Shown here: positions 1 through 6,035 of the stretch, piece after piece | Position numbering within the stretch: the first letter of the stretch is position 1 | Layout of the letters: each line of letters opens with the position of its first letter | Assembly: GCF_036659115.1 (NCBI RefSeq) | Contig: NZ_JAVXDF010000085.1 | Reading direction: 5' to 3' (one strand) | DNA length: 9,524 nucleotides | Source of the DNA: Gordonibacter sp036659115 | GTDB lineage: Bacteria; Actinomycetota; Coriobacteriia; Coriobacteriales; Eggerthellaceae | Notes under the pieces: generated by a model | What the model was told of the DNA's origin: nothing | The model's database searches: none | Seen by the model: the letters and a program-made list of their open reading frames with translations, nothing else | Made by a program: the position numbers and the translations under genes

Positions 1-2
1 CT

Positions 3-59
3 ACGGAGCAAGCCAAAGACCGCTTCGCCGTACGCGATTACTCGCTGAGTTTAGCATAG
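3..59 (+). CDS. Possible 3' end of a plus-strand gene, cut by the window edge
   Basis: An open frame enters from the left edge and gives 18 codons (TEQAKDRFAVRDYSLSLA) before a TAG at 57-59. Two thirds of its third codon positions are G or C, and the peptide looks protein-like. It would converge on the small gene ending at 163, with the hairpin at 93-117 between them, as expected for two facing 3' ends. Another frame is also open up to a TGA at 46-48, so the choice is weak. No family can be named from so short a piece. Confidence 0.25.
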   Translation, partial: TEQAKDRFAVRDYSLSLA

Positions 60-92
60 GGAAGACAACGAGGGAATCGCGTGGAAGATCGA

Positions 93-117
93 GCGCCCCT
101 GGGGTGGGCAGGGGCGC
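93..117. terminator. GC-rich hairpin downstream of the small SOS gene
   Basis: GCGCCCCTG (93-101) and CAGGGGCGC (109-117) form a perfect 9-bp stem with a 7-nt loop. A second perfect stem, CCACAGA/TCTGTGG (125-131 and 141-147), follows on the plus strand. Both lie just past the stop of the minus-strand gene at 163. Neither strand has a clear T-tract after the stems, so intrinsic termination is plausible from position but not from textbook sequence. Confidence 0.35.
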
Positions 118-162
118 CCCGCAGCCACAGAAACGCAGCATCTGTGGATTAGGCAACGGCCG

Positions 163-513
163 TTAGAGGCCGAGAAGAAGGCTAGCAAAGGCGAAGGCCG
201 AAAACGCACAGCCGACCAGAGCGGCTTGCCACGGCTTCACGCGGCCATACGCTACTCCGCTGATGCTCCCATGGCGCAAGCTGTGTGTCATCTCGGGATT
301 GAACAGATACCCTCGACGGTCGTTTCTCATTGCTTCGGCATAACCAGGTTTAGCATGCATGCCGAACGACGAGCGCTCATATGCGGTACGTCTGATACAG
401 GAGTAATGTGAGGGAAACTCGATGATGGTTCCGATATGCGCTCTCGCATGCTCGAATTCCGGCTGCAGAGCAGACGTACCGCTGACCGGGCACTGCATAT
501 CGAAATTCTTCAT
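163..513 (-). CDS. Small C-terminally membrane-anchored protein, divergent from lexA and predicted SOS-induced
   Basis: I do not recognise the family of this 116-residue protein. The start is well fixed: a perfect AGGAGG (521-526) lies 7 nt upstream of the ATG, and a near-consensus minus-strand promoter (-35 580-585, -10 557-562) predicts a leader of about 37 nt. Residues 1-94 are hydrophilic and rich in Arg, His and aromatic residues, with Cys8 and Cys39. There is no N-terminal signal peptide and no LysM-like region. Residues 95-116, starting WQAALVG, form one hydrophobic segment running to the very C-terminus, preceded by basic residues (GRVKPW). This suggests a tail-anchored protein with its bulk in the cytoplasm. 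SOS boxes lie in its promoter and over its start site. In other Gram-positives the gene next to lexA often encodes a membrane-associated SOS division inhibitor (YneA, SosA, DivS, Rv2719c). A similar role is an inference from context only; no sequence similarity to those proteins is visible. Confidence 0.8.
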   Translation of the reverse strand: MKNFDMQCPVSGTSALQPEFEHARAHIGTIIEFPSHYSCIRRTAYERSSFGMHAKPGYAEAMRNDRRGYLFNPEMTHSLRHGSISGVAYGRVKPWQAALVGCAFSAFAFASLLLGL

Positions 514-532
514 CTTTCTGCCTCCTAGCTCT

Positions 533-561
533 TGCGTAGAACCTTTGTTCGCATATATAAT
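533..561 (+). promoter_or_regulatory. lexA promoter
   Basis: The -35 is TTGCGT (533-538), followed by exactly 17 bp and a perfect -10 TATAAT (556-561). The predicted start near 568 falls inside SOS box 2. SOS box 1 lies in the spacer, so LexA would cover both the core promoter and the start site. Confidence 0.7.
539..550. promoter_or_regulatory. SOS (LexA) box 1
   Basis: GAACCTTTGTTC fits the Gram-positive LexA operator core GAAC-N4-GTTC. It sits in the -35/-10 spacer of lexA and over the predicted start of the divergent gene. It is the exact reverse complement of box 2; the mirror extends to 14 bp (539-552 with 565-578). Confidence 0.88.
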
Positions 562-585
562 AGAGCGAACAAAGGTTCATGTCAA
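557..585 (-). promoter_or_regulatory. Promoter of the divergent small membrane-protein gene
   Basis: Read on the minus strand there is a perfect -35 TTGACA (580-585), 17 bp, and -10 TATTAT (557-562). This -10 overlaps the lexA -10 (556-561) on the opposite strand. The predicted start near 550 lies in SOS box 1, while SOS box 2 fills the spacer. The -35 is better than that of lexA, so this could be the stronger promoter when LexA is cleaved. Confidence 0.75.
567..578. promoter_or_regulatory. SOS (LexA) box 2
   Basis: GAACAAAGGTTC is again GAAC-N4-GTTC, with its centre 28 bp from that of box 1. It overlies the predicted lexA start site and lies in the -35/-10 spacer of the divergent promoter. 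This gives lexA autoregulation and co-regulation of the neighbour. Confidence 0.88.
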
Positions 586-595
586 TATGTTTTTA

Positions 596-607
596 AAACA
601 TATGTTC
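596..607. promoter_or_regulatory. Degenerate third SOS box in the lexA leader
   Basis: AAACATATGTTC differs from GAAC-N4-GTTC at one core base. With flanks (594-608) it keeps 12 of 14 positions of the Bacillus-type CGAACRNRYGTTCG. Its centre is 29 bp from that of box 2, in the lexA 5' leader and just upstream of the divergent -35. It also overlaps the right arm of an AT-rich inverted repeat, ATATGTTTT/AAAACATAT (585-593 and 595-603). Confidence 0.5.
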
Positions 608-628
608 GTATTTAAGAAAGGACGGAGC

Positions 629-1267
629 ATGCCCGAGAAAGTGACGAAACGCCAACAGGCGGTGCTCGACTGCATCGAGGAGTGCATCCGCGAAAAGGGC
701 TACGGTCCTACGGTGCGCGAGGTTTGCCAAAGCCTCGGGCTGTCCTCCCCCTCCACCGTGCACGTACATCTCAAGGCGCTTGAGAACAAGGGCTTGATCA
801 AGCGCGATCCTCTGAAGTCCCGCTCTATCGCACTTGCCTATGCCCTCCGCGAGGCAGAAAGCCCTTCGAACGTCATCCAGCCTAGCTTCAATAAAGTCGT
901 GAACGTTCCGTTGGTCGGGAACGTGGCTGCCGGCTCCCCTATTCTTGCTGAGGAAAACATCACCGACACGATCTCCTTGCCGACCGATATCGTGGGGGAT
1001 GCTCCGTCGTTCTTGCTCTCGGTACGCGGTGATTCCATGATTGAAGCCGGCATCAACGACGGCGATTACGTAGTGGTCAAGGAGCAGCCTGTTGCGAATA
1101 ACGGCGACATTGTTGTTGCCATCATTGACGATGGTGCCACCGTTAAGCGCTTCTACAAAGAATCCGACCACATTCGCTTACAGCCGGAAAACTCGACGAT
1201 GGACCCCATCATCACGCGTGACTGCTCCATTGCGGGCAAGGTAGTGGCGGTGTTTCGACGCCTCTAG
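629..1267 (+). CDS. lexA: LexA, SOS repressor and self-cleaving peptidase (S24)
   Basis: This cytoplasmic repressor binds SOS boxes as a dimer and cuts itself when bound to RecA filaments, releasing DNA-damage genes. The protein has 212 residues, close to the usual 200-220. Residues 1-65 form the winged helix-turn-helix (KRQQAVLDCI, then TVREVCQSLGLSSPSTVHVH). The cleavage site is Ala101-Gly102 in VAAGSP. The catalytic pair is Ser136 (GDSM) and Lys173 (TVKRF). The start at 629 is chosen because AAAGGA (617-622) lies 6 nt upstream and the HTH begins at once; the longer open frame back to 422 runs through the operators and promoter. Two strong SOS boxes and one weak one precede it, so it is autoregulated, and it shares the control region with the divergent small membrane-protein gene. 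It converges on hflX. All key residues are present. Confidence 0.97.
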   Translation: MPEKVTKRQQAVLDCIEECIREKGYGPTVREVCQSLGLSSPSTVHVHLKALENKGLIKRDPLKSRSIALAYALREAESPSNVIQPSFNKVVNVPLVGNVAAGSPILAEENITDTISLPTDIVGDAPSFLLSVRGDSMIEAGINDGDYVVVKEQPVANNGDIVVAIIDDGATVKRFYKESDHIRLQPENSTMDPIITRDCSIAGKVVAVFRRL

Positions 1268-1403
1268 CCTTATACGGGCAAGCGAGACGCGGTTAGGTTG
1301 TTCTTCTGTTTTGCTTCCAGGTAGATGATTGCCATGCTGTACCGGAACTTGTGGAGGCAATCGAAGTTATGGAAGAAGCTCTTTCTGTCGCATAAGCAAA
1401 CAT

Positions 1404-1446
1404 AAGAACCGTATAGGCAGCTATCACGGCTGCCTATACGGTTCTT
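1404..1446. terminator. Perfect 18-bp hairpin between convergent lexA and hflX
   Basis: AAGAACCGTATAGGCAGC (1404-1421) pairs fully with GCTGCCTATACGGTTCTT (1429-1446) around the 7-nt loop TATCACG. The stem ends in TTCTT on both strands, so it could stop transcription from both lexA and hflX. It lies 136 bp past lexA and 116 bp past hflX. The rest of the 295-bp intergenic holds no gene I can support. The T-tract is short, so some doubt remains. Confidence 0.7.
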
Positions 1447-1562
1447 CGTGTGTAATCGCCTCTATTTCAGGGTTTTGCTGGCCGTGCATCTTTTGCATAG
1501 GTGTGTTGCTCCCCGGTACGCGCCGCAACACCCTCTTCCTTGTTAAGGTCGCTCTCTTGCCA

Positions 1563-2876
1563 TCAGCCTTCGACGGCGAAGGGGCGAAACAGGCCTGCAT
1601 AGGAAGGCGGTGCGAGCATGACGATATGCGTGCCGGACTCCTCGTGGCCCTCGCTTACGATATGGCAACGTTCGTGCGCAAGGGAGACCAGGTCGCCGCG
1701 GTGGTAGGGTATGAGCACGTCGAGATGGGCATCTCGCGCCGAAGCAACTCGGGCAATACGTGCAACGAGGTTTTCGATCCCCGCTCCGGTGGCCGCCGAA
1801 ACCAGCACCGCTTGCGCATGGCGCGCTTTGAGTGCCTCTAGCTGTTCGGAATCCAGCAAGTCGCATTTGTTGAACACTTCAACCCGCGCGATATCCTGGG
1901 CGCCGATCTGACCGAGCACCTCCTCTACTGCAGCAATCTGCCCTTCGCGCTCGTCGGAGGAGGCATCCACCACATGTAGCACCAAGTCGGCGCCGGTGAT
2001 CTCGTCGAGTGTCGACTTGAACGCCTCAATCAACGTGGTAGGCAGCTTCTGGATAAATCCGACCGTATCGGTAATAGTTATCTCGCGGCCTTCTGGAAGC
2101 TCGAATTTGCGCGTAGTTGAATCGAGGGTAGCGAACAGCTGATCGTAGCTGAGTACGTCCGCATCAGTTAACCGGTTAAGCAAGCTCGATTTTCCCGCGT
2201 TCGTATAACCCGCAAGAGCAACCTTGAACATGCCGCTCGCATAGCGGCTTTCGCGCTGCAGTGACCGCACGTCCGCCAAATGCGCCAGCTCGCGCTTGAT
2301 GGACGTAATGCGCTTGCGCACCATGCGCCGGTCGACCTCAAGCTGGCTTTCGCCTTCGCCGAACCGCGAACCCACGCCACCGCCCATACGGTTCGACGCG
2401 AGGTGCGCCCACATGCCCCGAAGACGCGGCAGCAGATACTGGCTCTGAGCAAGCCTTACTTGCAGGCGCCCTTCCTTACTGGTGGCGTGCAGGGCAAAGA
2501 TATCCAAGATAAGGGCCGTACGGTCGATAACCTTGACCTCTTTGCCTACAACCTTCTCGAGGTTCGATTGCTGGGAAGGAGTCAATTCGTCGTCGAACAC
2601 GACCAGATCGGCGGCATTCGCGCGGGCAAGCTGTGCAATCTCCTCGGCTTTTCCGCTGCCCACGAACGTCCGCGGGTTCGGCGCATCGAGTTTTTGCGTA
2701 GTCGTGGCTACGACATCGGCTCCTGCTGTGTCGACAAGTCGTTCGAGTTCGGCCAGCGACGAGGGAAGCGGCCAAGAAACTCCCGGTCGGTCGACGCCTA
2801 CCAATACAGCACGTTCGCGCCGTTCTTCGATTTTCGTAGCAGGTCCGTGAGTGACGACCGAGGCATATTCGGACAT
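1563..2876 (-). CDS. hflX: HflX, ribosome-associated GTPase
   Basis: HflX binds the 50S subunit and splits stalled or stressed 70S ribosomes using GTP; in several Gram-positives it gives heat or macrolide/lincosamide tolerance. The 437-residue product has the full layout: N-terminal HflX domain (about 22-160, with NPRTFVGSGK at 67-76), the glycine-rich linker (GGGVGSRFGEGE, 165-176) with the following helical arm, then the G domain. Its motifs are G1 GYTNAGKS (223-230), G2 in the LDSTTR region (251-256), G3 DTVG (270-273), G4 NKCD (336-339) and G5 SAA (360-362). A C-terminal region follows to FRPFAVEG. The start is set by AAAGGA 6-7 nt upstream of the ATG at 2876. The 246 bp to miaA contain a hairpin, a possible 7-codon leader ORF and a stem-loop, but no clear promoter and no hfq, which lies between miaA and hflX in E. 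coli. Confidence 0.96.
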   Translation of the reverse strand: MSEYASVVTHGPATKIEERRERAVLVGVDRPGVSWPLPSSLAELERLVDTAGADVVATTTQKLDAPNPRTFVGSGKAEEIAQLARANAADLVVFDDELTPSQQSNLEKVVGKEVKVIDRTALILDIFALHATSKEGRLQVRLAQSQYLLPRLRGMWAHLASNRMGGGVGSRFGEGESQLEVDRRMVRKRITSIKRELAHLADVRSLQRESRYASGMFKVALAGYTNAGKSSLLNRLTDADVLSYDQLFATLDSTTRKFELPEGREITITDTVGFIQKLPTTLIEAFKSTLDEITGADLVLHVVDASSDEREGQIAAVEEVLGQIGAQDIARVEVFNKCDLLDSEQLEALKARHAQAVLVSAATGAGIENLVARIARVASARDAHLDVLIPYHRGDLVSLAHERCHIVSEGHEESGTHIVMLAPPSYAGLFRPFAVEG

Positions 2877-2944
2877 AATAATTCCTTTCGCGTAGATGCA
2901 AACGAATGAACGCCAAGGGTACTTTTGTGCCCTCGTGCGCCATG

Positions 2945-2980
2945 TGCAGCGGCGGCGCTAGTCGCCAGCCATGAGCTGCA
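2945..2980 (-). promoter_or_regulatory. Strong stem-loop in the hflX leader
   Basis: TGCAGC (2945-2950) pairs with GCTGCA (2975-2980). Inside, GGC and GGCG (2951-2957) pair with CGCC and GCC (2963-2966, 2968-2970) around the loop CTAGT. This gives about 13 bp with a one-base bulge and a 4-base bulge. On the minus strand it lies between the possible leader peptide stop and the hflX ribosome binding site. No T-tract follows, so any control would be by structure or translation. Function is inferred from position. Confidence 0.4.
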
Positions 2981-2995
2981 AGAAAACGTCGTCTG

Positions 2996-3019
2996 TTACA
3001 AAAACGCTAAAGGCATCAT
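2996..3019 (-). CDS. Possible 7-residue leader peptide upstream of hflX
   Basis: Minus-strand codons from ATG at 3019 to TAA at 2996 encode MMPLAFL. AAGGAG (3027-3032) lies 7 nt upstream, an ideal Shine-Dalgarno for so short a frame. The frame lies in the space between the miaA terminator hairpin and hflX, and is followed 15 nt later by the stem-loop at 2945-2980. The layout resembles antibiotic-sensing leaders, in which a stalled ribosome reshapes the mRNA. Such a short frame can arise by chance, and no promoter just upstream is convincing; the TATAGT at 3041-3046 is only a candidate -10. Confidence 0.35.
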   Translation of the reverse strand: MMPLAFL

Positions 3020-3040
3020 GCACTCGCTCCTTATCTGAAA

Positions 3041-3080
3041 ACTATACGGGTATGCAGCCAAAGCAGCATACCCGTATAGT
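3041..3080 (-). terminator. 15-bp hairpin downstream of miaA
   Basis: ACTATACGGGTATGC (3041-3055) pairs fully with GCATACCCGTATAGT (3066-3080) around a 10-nt loop. On the minus strand it starts 42 nt past the miaA stop and is followed by TTTTC, as expected for an intrinsic terminator of the spoVS-miaB-miaA unit. It shares the octamer CCGTATAG with the hairpin at 1404-1446. Confidence 0.7.
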
Positions 3081-3122
3081 AGCACAAGCTTTCTTTACGC
3101 ACATCATGTCGTGGCCCCGACA

Positions 3123-4100
3123 CTACCCTTCTCTTTTCCCGGCACTCCGAACAGCAGCCAAGGCTTCAGCCGTCAAAGACGCGGCATCGGGAAAGTCGGC
3201 ACCTATCCAGTTGATGCGCATGTCCTTGCGAAACCAGGTGCGCTGCCGCTTGGCATAGCGATGCGTGGCTGTTTTGATGCGCTGGGCCGCTTCGTCCATC
3301 GACGTTTCTCCGTCGAGCGCGGCCACAACCTCCTTGTACCCGATAGCCTGCGGGGCGGTTATACCGCTGCGGAACCCGCCTTTCAGCAAACGCTCTACTT
3401 CGTCGACCAGACCTGCTTCGAACATAGCATCAACCCGCGCGTCGATACGCGCTCTCAGAACAAGGGGATCGACTGCCAGTCCAATGAAGATCGCGGGCAC
3501 CAACTGCGGAATGCTTGCCAGCTTCGCGCGCTGCGCCGCATACGTGGTGCCGTCCTCCAGGAGCTCGAAGGCACGTACGACACGCTTGACATCGGCTGGG
3601 GGAAGCAGCGCGGCGCTTTCGGGATCGCGGGTTTTCAGAAGGCTCCAGAGCGCATCTGCGCCCTGCTCGCGCGCAAGGGTATCGTAGTGGTCGCGTACGA
3701 CGTTTCCTCTTTGCTCGCCAGCCGGGAACTCGTAGGCATCGATTGCCGCGCGGACATACAGGCCGGTACCGCCACAGAGCACCGAGCGCCTTCCTCGTGC
3801 GTCGATTGCACAAAAACACGAACGTGCGTAGTCCTGGAACAGGGCTGCAGAGTAGGGTTCGCCCGGATCTACCAGATCGAACCCATGATGGCGCACCAGG
3901 CGCTCATTGCAGGGAAGCTTGCCCGTGCCGATATCCATGCCTCGGTATATCTGCATCGAGTCGGCGCTTACCACCTCGCCATCGAGCGCAAGCGCAAGCT
4001 CTTGGGCAAGCGAGGTCTTCCCTGAGGCCGTCGGTCCGACGACGCAGACAACAGGGGCAGCGAGGGGAAATAGGGCGGCAGAGACAACGTCAGCGTCCAT
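3123..4100 (-). CDS. miaA: MiaA, tRNA dimethylallyltransferase
   Basis: MiaA transfers a dimethylallyl group from DMAPP to N6 of A37 in tRNAs reading UNN codons, giving i6A, the substrate of MiaB encoded just upstream. The 325 residues match the family length. Visible motifs are the P-loop GPTASGKT (22-29), SADSMQIYRGMDIGT (45-59) with the catalytic-type Asp47, FDLVDP (74-79), GGTGLYVRA (110-118), ITAPQAIGYKEV (247-258) and THRYAKRQRTWFRKD (279-293). I chose the ATG at 4100, which overlaps the miaB stop by 11 nt, over an in-frame TTG at 4124, because the P-loop then sits at the usual distance from the start. Its Shine-Dalgarno is poor (GGGGAAG, rather far upstream), which fits translation coupled to miaB. 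A hairpin terminator follows the stop. Confidence 0.96.
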   Translation of the reverse strand: MDADVVSAALFPLAAPVVCVVGPTASGKTSLAQELALALDGEVVSADSMQIYRGMDIGTGKLPCNERLVRHHGFDLVDPGEPYSAALFQDYARSCFCAIDARGRRSVLCGGTGLYVRAAIDAYEFPAGEQRGNVVRDHYDTLAREQGADALWSLLKTRDPESAALLPPADVKRVVRAFELLEDGTTYAAQRAKLASIPQLVPAIFIGLAVDPLVLRARIDARVDAMFEAGLVDEVERLLKGGFRSGITAPQAIGYKEVVAALDGETSMDEAAQRIKTATHRYAKRQRTWFRKDMRINWIGADFPDAASLTAEALAAVRSAGKREG

Positions 4101-5544
4101 CGACCGACGCTTCCCCACCCGCAACCGCAGGGCCTCGTCCTTCCCTATCGGCCTCAGTCAGTGCTCCCATACCCGCTTCCGGCCCTTCGACGACTTCTCC
4201 GGACAGATACCACGTCTTAGCCTCGTCGATGCGCACCTTTACCACAGAGCCTGCAAGCTCGTCGGCCGAAACACCTGTTGGCAGAGGGGCGTGCACCGTC
4301 TGGTTCTTCGGGCTCTTGCCGCTGAGCAGCAATGCATCGCGCTTCGAGCCGCCTTCCACCAAAACGTCAATCGTCGAACTCAGGTCGCGCTGGTTGGCAT
4401 CAAAGGCCCGGGCCTGCACCAAATCGACCAGGCGATCGAAGCGCTCCTGTACCACCTCGCGCGGCGTCGGATCTTCGAGCCGTGCTGCCGGCGTGCCTTC
4501 GCGCTTGGAGTAGATAAACGTGAACACCTGATGGTACCCCACCTCGTCGACCAGGCGATACGTGTCCTCGAAATCCTTTTTGGTCTCGCCGGGAAATCCG
4601 ACGATGATATCGGTGGAAAGAGCGATGTCGGGCAGCGCGCTGCGCAGCTTCGCAATCAGCTCCATATAGCGCGAGCGCGAATAGCGGCGGTTCATGGCGG
4701 CCAGCACCGCATCGGAGCCGGACTGCACGGGTAGGTGCAGCGACGGCATGAGCGAGCGAAGCGACGCGAACTTCTCAATAACCTCGTCGGTGAGATCCTT
4801 CGGATGGCTTGTCGCGAAGCGCAGACGCTCGATGCCCGTCTGGTCCAGGGCATCGAGCACTGCGGCGAAACGCGGGTTTCCGTACAGATCGCGGCCATAG
4901 GAGTTCACGTTTTGCCCGAGAAGCGTGATCTCCTTCACACCTGCGGCCACGTAGCGCTCAGCTTCGGCGACGATGTCCTCCAAAGGACGCGATTTCTCCC
5001 GACCCCGCACATAGGGAACGATGCAGTAGGAGCAGAAATTGTTGCAGCCCACCGCGATAGGTAGCCATGCAGCCCATGCGTGCTCGCGCGTTGTGGGGAG
5101 CTCGGTGGAAAGAGACGTCGAGGCATCCAGTACCTCGACCTGATGGCCACCTTCCTCAAGGACGGCTTCCAGCAGATGAGGCAAAGATCCCAGGTTGTGG
5201 GTTCCGAACACGACATCAAGATGGCGCAGCTCTTCGGCCAGTTTTTCCCCGTCGCGCTGCCCGATGCAGCCTCCTACGGCCACGATGCGCTTGGACAGCG
5301 GCGTGCCGTCACGCAAGGGCAGGTTCTTCAAAGAGGCGACCTGCCCGTACAGGCGGGTGTCGGCGGCCTCGCGCACGCAGCAGGTCATGAACACGACGAT
5401 ATCAGCTTCCTCGATGCTCTCGACAGGCAAGGCGCCCAATCCTTCGAGCATGCCGCAGATGCGCTCGGAATCGTGCTTGTTCATCTGGCATCCGAACGTA
5501 CGGACACAGAACGCAAGGTTCGTAAAAGGGGTATGAGAATGCAT
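4090..5544 (-). CDS. miaB: MiaB, tRNA-2-methylthio-N6-dimethylallyladenosine synthase
   Basis: This radical-SAM methylthiotransferase turns i6A37 into ms2i6A37, stabilising codon-anticodon pairing. The 484-residue protein shows all three domains. The N-terminal MTTase domain has auxiliary cluster ligands Cys19 (TFGCQMN), Cys55 (MTCC) and Cys93 (GGCIGQ). The radical SAM core has Cys167, Cys171 and Cys174 (CNNFCSYC), then GQNVNSYG (210-217). A TRAM domain spans about 388-452. Residues 453-484 are a Gly/Ala/Glu-rich tail beyond TRAM with no visible motif; its codons run into the miaA start. Cys56 next to the ligand replaces the small residue usual there. The start is supported by AAGGGAG overlapping the spoVS stop, 9 nt upstream, so translation is probably coupled to spoVS. 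Confidence 0.97.
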   Translation of the reverse strand: MHSHTPFTNLAFCVRTFGCQMNKHDSERICGMLEGLGALPVESIEEADIVVFMTCCVREAADTRLYGQVASLKNLPLRDGTPLSKRIVAVGGCIGQRDGEKLAEELRHLDVVFGTHNLGSLPHLLEAVLEEGGHQVEVLDASTSLSTELPTTREHAWAAWLPIAVGCNNFCSYCIVPYVRGREKSRPLEDIVAEAERYVAAGVKEITLLGQNVNSYGRDLYGNPRFAAVLDALDQTGIERLRFATSHPKDLTDEVIEKFASLRSLMPSLHLPVQSGSDAVLAAMNRRYSRSRYMELIAKLRSALPDIALSTDIIVGFPGETKKDFEDTYRLVDEVGYHQVFTFIYSKREGTPAARLEDPTPREVVQERFDRLVDLVQARAFDANQRDLSSTIDVLVEGGSKRDALLLSGKSPKNQTVHAPLPTGVSADELAGSVVKVRIDEAKTWYLSGEVVEGPEAGMGALTEADREGRGPAVAGGEASVDGR

Positions 5545-5553
5545 AGCGCTCCC

Positions 5554-5910
5554 TTAGGACAGGGGTTCGGTCGTAGAAGGTTGCGGTTCTGCAGCGATTT
5601 GAGTCACCGCAACGCCACGTGTGTAACGAGGCTCGATAGAAAAGCGGATGGCTGTACGGTACTCGCCATCGATAACGATATCGGCAAACGAGGGCACGCA
5701 GGTGATTTCGATGCCTACCGGGGATAAGAATCCGCGCGAAATAGCGATGGCTTTGACAGCCTGGTTCACCGCGCCGGCACCCACGGATTGGATATCAACG
5801 CTGACGCCGTCCTTCACCATGCCGGCAATTGCGCCAGCCACGGATGCGGGCGATGATTTGGACGATACTTTCAGGCAGCCGACGTCCGGCTTGTGCTCAG
5901 ATGCGGTCAT
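5554..5910 (-). CDS. spoVS: SpoVS family protein
   Basis: SpoVS is a small Alba-like protein that in Bacillus influences sporulation and septation; its biochemical role is unsettled. Residues 12-95 match the conserved family closely: LKVSSKSSPASVAGAIAG (13-30), VGAGAVNQAVKAIAISRGF (43-61), then DGEYRTAI (81-88) and EPR (93-95). The product is 118 residues against about 86 in Bacillus, because of an 11-residue N-terminal lead and a 23-residue Pro/Thr-rich tail (96-118). The start at 5910 has AAGGA 5 nt upstream; an in-frame ATG at 5970 would add 20 basic residues and cannot be excluded. A good promoter lies about 90 nt upstream. It is the first gene of the unit with miaB and miaA. No sporulation genes are seen in the window, so a general regulatory or nucleic-acid role is likely. 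Confidence 0.95.
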   Translation of the reverse strand: MTASEHKPDVGCLKVSSKSSPASVAGAIAGMVKDGVSVDIQSVGAGAVNQAVKAIAISRGFLSPVGIEITCVPSFADIVIDGEYRTAIRFSIEPRYTRGVAVTQIAAEPQPSTTEPLS

Positions 5911-6006
5911 GCATATCCTTCGTCGTTGTAGTCCGGTGCTGGTGCGTTTTATTCGTTCAATATGCGCCATCGATGCTCTTTGCACCGCAAACACGACGCA
6001 CTAGTT

Positions 6007-6035
6007 ATTCTAGCCATTAACGGTATGGCGCGCAA
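6007..6035 (-). promoter_or_regulatory. Promoter of the spoVS-miaB-miaA unit
   Basis: On the minus strand the -35 is TTGCGC (6030-6035), then exactly 17 bp and -10 TAGAAT (6007-6012). The predicted start is near 6000, leaving a leader of about 90 nt before spoVS. The 200-bp gap between the ATPase gene and spoVS holds no gene and no clear terminator. Direct copies of GATATAGG lie just upstream (about 6041-6058). Confidence 0.6.

Noticed and set aside
422..628. Longer lexA reading frame starting at 422
   Set aside because: It runs through both promoters and SOS boxes; the ATG at 629 has a good ribosome binding site and gives the usual LexA length.
593..1171. 192-codon minus-strand frame within lexA
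   Set aside because: It lies opposite lexA, a certain gene, has no family features, and is explained by codon bias on the antisense strand.
1294..1395. Short plus-strand frame ending in a protein-like peptide (DDCHAVPELVEAIEVMEEALSVA in part), possible gene remnant
   Set aside because: It has no start codon near its beginning and no ribosome binding site; too short to call a pseudogene without a match.
1329..1841. 170-codon plus-strand frame
   Set aside because: It crosses the hairpin and runs opposite the 3' end of hflX; no ribosome binding site or domain.
3111..4025. 304-codon plus-strand frame
   Set aside because: Antisense shadow of miaA, whose motifs are complete on the other strand.
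4101..4124. TTG start for miaA at 4124
   Set aside because: It gives a larger overlap with miaB and an odd basic N-terminus; the ATG at 4100 fits the family better.
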